DNA of 9,216 bases, from NCBI GenBank assembly GCA_900772235.1, contig CAAGQX010000001.1, positions 1 through 9,216 on the forward strand, read 5' to 3'. The stretch's first letter is position 1. Each line of letters begins with the position of its first letter. The notes beneath the pieces are model-generated. The model was not told the DNA's origin, did not search any database, and saw only the letters and a program-made list of their open reading frames with translations. The position numbers and the translations under genes are program-made. Positions 5,309 through 9,216 of the stretch are shown piece after piece. The DNA comes from Clostridia bacterium (GTDB taxonomy: Bacteria; Bacillota; Clostridia; TANB77; CAG-508).

Positions 5309-6739
5309 ATGCTACAAGTATTAGTCGTTCAACAAGAATCGGCAAGTTGGTTAATGGACGCTGTCCGTTCTATCTTCTGGTTTCTTGCTAAAGGTGTATT
5401 ACTTCTACTAGACGGAATGTTTTTAATAATTGATGATATATGGAAGTTTAAATTTTTTGATAATCCTTATGTAAATAAAATCTATTCATCTGCTATTATT
5501 GTTGCTTGTACTTGGTTAATATTAAAAGTTATATTAGAACTGATTATGAGATACTTTGTAGATCAAGATGATAATAGCTCACCTACTAGGGTGTTTAAAG
5601 GTATTATTTTTTGTGTCGTTATGATGTTTTTAATTCCACCTATATTTAATTGGGGTTATGATTTATCTTCTAAAATGACACAGTATGTCGTTTCTGTATC
5701 ATCAAATAATACTGCTAGTGCTACTTCTTTTGAATCTAGTATGTCATCAATGATACTTAATGCTTTTGCTGATGATGACAAGATGAAAGAAGAACATAAA
5801 AAATATTTTATAGAAAACTGGTTTACCGCTGATTATAACGAAGTTGAAGATGACGGTTTATTTGATAGTGGTGTTTATAAGTATAGTTTTAGTACTTTTC
5901 CAATATTTCTGGTAGGTTTAGTAGTTGTAGTACTTCTTTTCTTTATAGGAATACAAGTTGCTAAAAGGATTATAGAGTTAGCTCTCTATAAGGCCATAGC
6001 ACCTTTTGTATGTACTTCTTTAGTGTCGAACAAATCACACGCTTTTGAAGTTTGGTGCAAGGGTGTTATGGGTACTTTTTTAGTCACGACAGTTCAATAC
6101 TTATGTATAGGTATCTTATTTAATGTTTTCGGTCAAGTATCATCTGGAACAAATTATGTAATGTCAGTTATTTTAATTGTTATAGGTGCTTTATTATTTA
6201 TAATAGCATCTCCACAATTAGTTTCTGCATTACTTAATGCAAATACTGGAGCTGGTGCAAATATGAGTGAATTACATACACTAGCTGCTTTAGGTACAAG
6301 TATGGTCGCTATGTCTAAATATGGTAAGACAGTAGATAATTCTACAAGTTCAAACTCTAATACTGATAATTCAAATAGTGATAGTTCTGGAGCTGGTGCT
6401 GATACTAATATGGATAATTCATCTTCAAATTTAGAAAGTGCTTCAAATAGTGCTTCTAGTAATGAAGATAATAATTCTAATAGTAATCTTAATAATGAAA
6501 GTCCTGATAATAGTTCTAGTGATATATCTTCTTCTGATCCTGAAGTAAGTGATTTATCTGGTAATATAAGTGATAATATCAATATGGATACTACTACATC
6601 TTTATCAGAAAGAATTGATACATATAAAGACTTTATGGATAATCGTTATTCATCATTAAATGATGATACACCTACATATAAAACTAATGTTGATTGGGGG
6701 AATATAAATGTATCTAATACCAAAGAACATAAGAGTTAA
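5309..6739 (+). CDS. TrbL/VirB6-like conjugal transfer membrane protein
   Basis: A 476-residue polytopic protein, likely the inner channel component of the type IV secretion system. Hydrophobic segments lie near residues 21-41, 59-80, 96-114, 197-216, 224-238, 254-275 and 283-301. A ~75-residue hydrophilic region (about 122-196) separates the third and fourth and is probably an external loop. The KRIIELALYKAIAPFV segment (219-234) and the following GVMGTFLVTTVQY are typical of VirB6/TrbL-type proteins, which carry a charged amphipathic stretch before a conserved helix. Residues about 342-476 form a long Ser/Asn/Asp-rich low-complexity tail with no predicted fold. The start at 5309 has a modest AGG (5299-5301) 7 bases upstream that overlaps the preceding stop. 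Its end overlaps the PrgI gene by 32 bases, and the two products act in the same complex. Confidence 0.82.
   Translation: MLQVLVVQQESASWLMDAVRSIFWFLAKGVLLLLDGMFLIIDDIWKFKFFDNPYVNKIYSSAIIVACTWLILKVILELIMRYFVDQDDNSSPTRVFKGIIFCVVMMFLIPPIFNWGYDLSSKMTQYVVSVSSNNTASATSFESSMSSMILNAFADDDKMKEEHKKYFIENWFTADYNEVEDDGLFDSGVYKYSFSTFPIFLVGLVVVVLLFFIGIQVAKRIIELALYKAIAPFVCTSLVSNKSHAFEVWCKGVMGTFLVTTVQYLCIGILFNVFGQVSSGTNYVMSVILIVIGALLFIIASPQLVSALLNANTGAGANMSELHTLAALGTSMVAMSKYGKTVDNSTSSNSNTDNSNSDSSGAGADTNMDNSSSNLESASNSASSNEDNNSNSNLNNESPDNSSSDISSSDPEVSDLSGNISDNINMDTTTSLSERIDTYKDFMDNRYSSLNDDTPTYKTNVDWGNINVSNTKEHKS
6696..6700 (+). promoter_or_regulatory. Shine-Dalgarno of the PrgI gene inside the TrbL gene
   Basis: GGGGG within the Trp-Gly-Asn codons near the TrbL C-terminus lies 7 bases before ATG 6708. 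It supports the overlapping start. Confidence 0.7.
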
Positions 6740-6989
6740 AAGAGAGATTTTTAAAGGTTATGGTGTTAAAGAAATTATCTTTTTAGGAATATCAATCTTT
6801 GTTGGTTATTTATTAGCTAGATTATTTGGTAAAGGTTTATTAAAAGTGTTTTTATTCTCATTTTTTCCTATACTTACATTTTTAATAACTCTACCTATGC
6901 CTAATGGTAATGGTAATATTTTAAGTATTCTAATTAAAATGTTAAAATTTAGAACAAGTCAAAAAAAATATAAGAAATATAATTCTTAA
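6708..6989 (+). CDS. PrgI family conjugation membrane protein
   Basis: A 93-residue protein of the PrgI family, small membrane subunits encoded next to VirB4 in Gram-positive conjugation systems and comparable in place to VirB3. The N-terminal YLIPKNIRVKREIFKGYGVKEI is the family signature: a short Pro-containing strand, then a basic amphipathic segment. Two membrane helices follow (about 22-41 and 46-62), then the short segment MPNGNGNILSILIKMLKFRTSQKKY, also typical. The start at 6708 overlaps TrbL by 32 bases and has an internal GGGGG Shine-Dalgarno. In most related elements virB4 follows directly; here two small paralogous genes are inserted between them. Confidence 0.85.
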   Translation: MYLIPKNIRVKREIFKGYGVKEIIFLGISIFVGYLLARLFGKGLLKVFLFSFFPILTFLITLPMPNGNGNILSILIKMLKFRTSQKKYKKYNS

Positions 6990-6993
6990 ATAT

Positions 6994-7000
6994 AAGGGGG
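6994..7000 (+). promoter_or_regulatory. Shine-Dalgarno that decides the TTG start at 7008
   Basis: AAGGGGG lies 7 bases before TTG 7008. The ATG at 7002 is followed at once by TAA, so it cannot be used. Confidence 0.7.
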
Positions 7001-7007
7001 TATGTAA

Positions 7008-7553
7008 TTGAATAATAAAGTTGATGATGTACTTTATAAACTTGTAGAAACAAAAAAATTCATAGCAAAAGTGGCTTTAAATGATAATAGTAATACTTCT
7101 TATGAGAACACTATTAAGGGATTACATAACATTATTGTTGATTATACTATGAATAATAAAATGTCTCGTAAAGAAATTTTAGATATTACTTTTTCTTTGT
7201 ATGATATTGAAGTTGAGAAAACCTTTTTAGATAAAGTTAAAGATTTCTTAAATATACCTAAACATATCAAAAACACCAAAGAAAAAATAATTGAAAATCA
7301 TAAAAAAAAAGAAACTAAAAAACAATATGAAAAAGAAATAGAAAGTTTAGTTAAGGATAAACTAAAAGAAATGATTAAACAAGATAAATTAGATAGTCAA
7401 AATAAAGTTAATGATGATAAAGGTTTAGATAAAGAAAAACAAGAAAATATAAATATAACTAATAATAAAGATCTATCTATTAATCATAACATTAAAACTT
7501 CTGTTCCTACTTCCAACAAGGAATTTGAAGAAACAAAACAAATGAAAATTTAA
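7008..7553 (+). CDS. Hypothetical protein A of a tandem paralogous pair, with basic coiled-coil tail
   Basis: A 181-residue cytoplasmic-looking protein that I cannot assign to a known family. Residues 5-62 form a compact helical domain holding NIIVDYTMNNKMSRKEILD (41-59), which closely matches residues 45-63 of the next gene's product. Residues about 72-130 are very Lys/Glu-rich and look like a long charged helix or coiled coil. The last ~50 residues are low-complexity and Asn/Lys-rich. There is no signal peptide, membrane helix or obvious catalytic motif. It uses a TTG start fixed by the site at 6994-7000 and lies 18 bases after the PrgI gene. The location between PrgI and VirB4 suggests an adaptor or regulator of the channel motor; that is inference only. 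Confidence 0.7.
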   Translation: MNNKVDDVLYKLVETKKFIAKVALNDNSNTSYENTIKGLHNIIVDYTMNNKMSRKEILDITFSLYDIEVEKTFLDKVKDFLNIPKHIKNTKEKIIENHKKKETKKQYEKEIESLVKDKLKEMIKQDKLDSQNKVNDDKGLDKEKQENINITNNKDLSINHNIKTSVPTSNKEFEETKQMKI

Positions 7554-7558
7554 GGGGG
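7554..7558 (+). promoter_or_regulatory. Shine-Dalgarno of the 7570 gene
   Basis: GGGGG starts directly after the TAA of the preceding gene. Spacing to ATG 7570 is 11 bases, longer than for the other genes, but no ATG, GTG or TTG in frame lies closer. Confidence 0.55.
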
Positions 7559-7569
7559 TTATAAAATTT

Positions 7570-7836
7570 ATGAATAAGAATCTTGATGAAGTGTATATAA
7601 CACTTCTAAAAGCAAAAGAAAAAATATACGAATATACCAAAAACAAAGTTAAGAATGAAAATTGGCGACCATATTATAATGGAATTGTAGAAAATATAGA
7701 TAATATTATAGTAGATTATTCAATAGCTACAAAGATGTCTAGTGAAGAAATTTTAGATTGCTTATTTGAAGTTGGTGCTGATAATAAAGATAGTATTTTC
7801 TATGATACTTATAACACTATGAAAATAAATATGTAA
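7570..7836 (+). CDS. Small hypothetical protein B of the tandem paralogous pair
   Basis: An 88-residue protein without recognised family. It aligns along most of its length with the first ~65 residues of the preceding gene's product: an LDEVYITLLKAKEKI helix against VDDVLYKLVETKKFI, and NIIVDYS(I)xxKMSxEEILD against NIIVDYT(M)xxKMSRKEILD. The two genes therefore arose by duplication, and this copy lacks, or never had, the basic coiled-coil tail. It is probably an all-helical small protein able to self-associate or pair with its neighbour. It lies 16 bases after gene A and 22 bases before the TTG of virB4, so all three are co-transcribed. No catalytic or DNA-binding motif is visible. Confidence 0.7.
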   Translation: MNKNLDEVYITLLKAKEKIYEYTKNKVKNENWRPYYNGIVENIDNIIVDYSIATKMSSEEILDCLFEVGADNKDSIFYDTYNTMKINM

Positions 7837-7848
7837 TTCATAATATCT

Positions 7849-7853
7849 GGGGG
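7849..7853 (+). promoter_or_regulatory. Shine-Dalgarno that decides the TTG start of virB4
   Basis: GGGGG lies 5 bases before TTG 7859. The reading frame from this TTG continues open to the window edge. Confidence 0.7.
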
Positions 7854-7858
7854 TTATT

Positions 7859-9216
7859 TTGAATAAGAATAAAAAGAAAAAGATTGATAAATCTATTCTT
7901 GAATGGTTGCCTTTTAAAGAAGTTTGGAATGATTTATTATATCTTGATAATGACAAAGTTGTTGGTATTATAAAAGTAAATAGCATTAATCTTCAACTAT
8001 ATTCTAATGAAGAACAAACATCTAAAATATTTCAATTTAGAAAAGTATTATTAAGTTTAGAATATCCTTTTAAAATACTTGCTCTTGATAAGCCGATTAG
8101 TTTATCAGAGCACATAGAAAACTTATTATATTTATCTAAAAATACTGATGATAAAATTAAAAAAGAATTATTAGAAGAAGATATAAAATATGCTGATACA
8201 ATAATGAATAATAATTTAGTAAACAATCGTGAATTTTATTTATTAATTGATGAAGATAAAGACAATGTTAAATTGTTAAAATCTAAAATAAATGATATTG
8301 TATCTCAATTATCTAATATAGGTCTATCTTCATCTCAAGCTAAAACTGATGAAATAAAAGAATTACTATTTGTCTATCTTAATCCTACTTCATCACTTGA
8401 AGTATTTAGACAAGACAGTAGTTTAAAAACATTAAAAGAAAAAATTGCACCTATTGCAATGAAGTTTAATGAAAAAGACATATTACTTGGCGATATATAT
8501 GCTACAAGTATTATAATTGATACTTTCCCCTCTTATGCTAGGGGAAGTTGGTTAGGTATGTTATCTAACATTAAAAATACTCGTATGATGATTTCTGTTA
8601 ATCCTATGGATAATATAGAAGTTAATAAAACTCTTAAAAAAGGAATGACAGAAACTAGAAGTAAGTTTATTAATTCTAAAGATAGAAACGATCAAATAGT
8701 ACTCAAAAATCAATTAGAAGATTATGAGAAACTAACAAATAAAATGGATCGTGAAAATGAAAAAATGCTACTGATGTCAGTAGTGTTTTTTACTTATGCT
8801 GAAAGTTTAGAAGAATTACAAAAAAGAATAAAAGAAATAAAGTCTGCTTTAAGTAGTTTAAATCTTCGTGGATCACAGTTGATATTCGAGCAAGAACAAG
8901 GTTTAAAAACTTGTTTACCAACTCTTGATATGCCACTTCAAGAAAATTTTGGACTACCTATGCCTACAACGACAGTAGCTGCTTCATTTCCTTTTGTCTT
9001 TGAATCTATACAAGATGACGGTAATTCTATAATACTTGGCGACGACATAAACGGCGGTCTTACATTATTTGATTTGTGGAAAAGAACTAACAAAAGAACA
9101 AACTCAAATATATGTATTATAGGTAAAAGTGGTAGTGGTAAATCTACTTTAATTAAAAAATTATTACGTGGTAATTTTGCACGTGGTGGTGGTAAAAAAC
9201 GAACTCGTATTTTGTG
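7859..9216 (+). CDS. virB4: VirB4-family conjugation ATPase, N-terminal part (3' end outside window)
   Basis: An open frame from TTG 7859 to the window edge gives 452 complete codons. VirB4 is the conserved ATPase that powers assembly of the type IV secretion channel and DNA transfer at the membrane. The start MNKNKKKKIDKSI leads into an ILEWLPFKEVWND entry typical of Gram-positive VirB4 proteins. The N-terminal domain (to about 400) includes FPSYARGSWLG, SVNPMDN, and a charged coiled region (about 265-300) followed by the strand MLLMSVVFFTYAES. The Walker A motif GKSGSGKST is at 422-430. Walker B and the C-terminal domain lie beyond the window; family members usually run to roughly 600-850 residues. 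A terminator-like hairpin overlaps codons 301-311. PrgI upstream supports the identification. Confidence 0.93.
   Translation, partial: MNKNKKKKIDKSILEWLPFKEVWNDLLYLDNDKVVGIIKVNSINLQLYSNEEQTSKIFQFRKVLLSLEYPFKILALDKPISLSEHIENLLYLSKNTDDKIKKELLEEDIKYADTIMNNNLVNNREFYLLIDEDKDNVKLLKSKINDIVSQLSNIGLSSSQAKTDEIKELLFVYLNPTSSLEVFRQDSSLKTLKEKIAPIAMKFNEKDILLGDIYATSIIIDTFPSYARGSWLGMLSNIKNTRMMISVNPMDNIEVNKTLKKGMTETRSKFINSKDRNDQIVLKNQLEDYEKLTNKMDRENEKMLLMSVVFFTYAESLEELQKRIKEIKSALSSLNLRGSQLIFEQEQGLKTCLPTLDMPLQENFGLPMPTTTVAASFPFVFESIQDDGNSIILGDDINGGLTLFDLWKRTNKRTNSNICIIGKSGSGKSTLIKKLLRGNFARGGGKKRTRIL
8761..8791 (+). terminator. Terminator-like hairpin inside the virB4 reading frame
   Basis: Left arm 8761-8773 (AAAAATGCTACTG) pairs with right arm 8778-8790 over 13 bp including two G-U wobbles, around a 4-base loop ATGT (8774-8777). 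The T run 8786-8791 comes from two Phe codons. The stem uses CTG (Leu305) and GTG (Val309), which by my reading occur nowhere else in the visible virB4 codons. This is the shape of an intrinsic terminator in sense orientation. Translating ribosomes would normally mask it, and the encoded hydrophobic strand is expected in VirB4, so a chance origin remains possible. Confidence 0.45.

Noticed and set aside
5970..5991. 8-bp perfect inverted repeat TTATAGAG/CTCTATAA in the TrbL gene
   Set aside because: AT-rich, no T run, and it encodes the conserved IIELALY segment; plausible by chance.
6154..6582. 142-codon open frame on the - strand
   Set aside because: It is antisense to the TrbL C-terminal membrane segments and the Ser/Asn/Asp-rich tail. 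Its Leu/Glu/Ser composition is what the complement of that low-complexity DNA gives; it has no convincing Shine-Dalgarno or family signature.
7588..7606. 7-bp hairpin GAAGTGT/ACACTTC just inside the 7570 gene
   Set aside because: Short, with no tail or overlap with the Shine-Dalgarno; regulatory meaning not supportable.
8080..8112. Bulged 11-bp hairpin near the virB4 5' end
   Set aside because: No T tract and one bulge; expected occasionally in DNA this AT-rich.
7762..8226. Two - strand frames of 64-74 codons at the virB4 5' end
   Set aside because: Both are antisense to well-supported genes, and their translations are low-complexity hydrophobic.
8525..8546. 7-bp inverted repeat TTCCCCT/AGGGGAA in virB4
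   Set aside because: No T run and an 8-base loop. The AGGGGAAG before a TTG resembles an internal start, but the frame continues through it as conserved VirB4.
1..9216. CRISPR array, tRNA/rRNA genes, insertion sequences, oriT, att sites
   Set aside because: No regularly spaced repeats, RNA gene signatures, transposase or relaxase genes, or convincing nick-site repeats were seen by eye; oriT and att sites would be expected outside this window.
1..9216. Mycoplasma-type code with TGA as Trp
   Set aside because: All recognised proteins are full length with TGG for Trp and no in-frame TGA, so the standard bacterial code suffices.

Overview
The window is one co-directional (+ strand) stretch of a Gram-positive conjugative element, most likely an integrative conjugative element (ICE) or conjugative plasmid. 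The host looks like a very AT-rich member of the Bacillota or a related gut lineage. It is Gram-positive because it carries a sortase, a wall-anchored surface protein and a PrgI/VirB4-type mating channel. The standard bacterial code fits: every Trp in the recognised proteins is TGG, and the ten visible stop codons are nine TAA and one TAG.

Layout, left to right: the C-terminal end of a single-stranded DNA-binding protein (1-126); a membrane-anchored hypothetical protein with a Cys pair (209-796) followed by a strong intrinsic terminator (804-834); a 901-residue thioester-domain/CnaB surface adhesin (860-3565); an overlapping sortase (3543-4154); a ribbon-helix-helix protein (4159-4389); a mobile-element family protein of unknown function (4407-5300); a TrbL/VirB6-like polytopic channel protein (5309-6739); an overlapping PrgI-family protein (6708-6989); two small paralogous unknown proteins (7008-7553 and 7570-7836); and the N-terminal ~450 residues of the VirB4 ATPase (7859 to the window edge). 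No gene-free stretch exceeds about 80 bases.

TrbL/VirB6, PrgI and VirB4 form the membrane part and motor of the type IV secretion channel. The SSB probably protects transferred single-stranded DNA or acts in replication of the element. The adhesin and its adjacent sortase look like a dedicated attachment module: a predicted Cys-Gln thioester domain on a stalk of six CnaB modules, wall-anchored through an unusual MPKTF sorting motif. This could bind a recipient cell or a host surface.

The most unusual signals concern expression. A terminator lies directly upstream of the adhesin with no room for a promoter after it. A second terminator-like hairpin is embedded in the first codons of the sortase, just after the adhesin stop. 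A third sits inside the virB4 reading frame. Almost all genes from the adhesin onward use the same G-rich Shine-Dalgarno (core GGGGG), unlike the gene before it. Together these suggest a long operon controlled by terminator read-through, possibly processive antitermination. That is inference and would need RNA 3'-end mapping.
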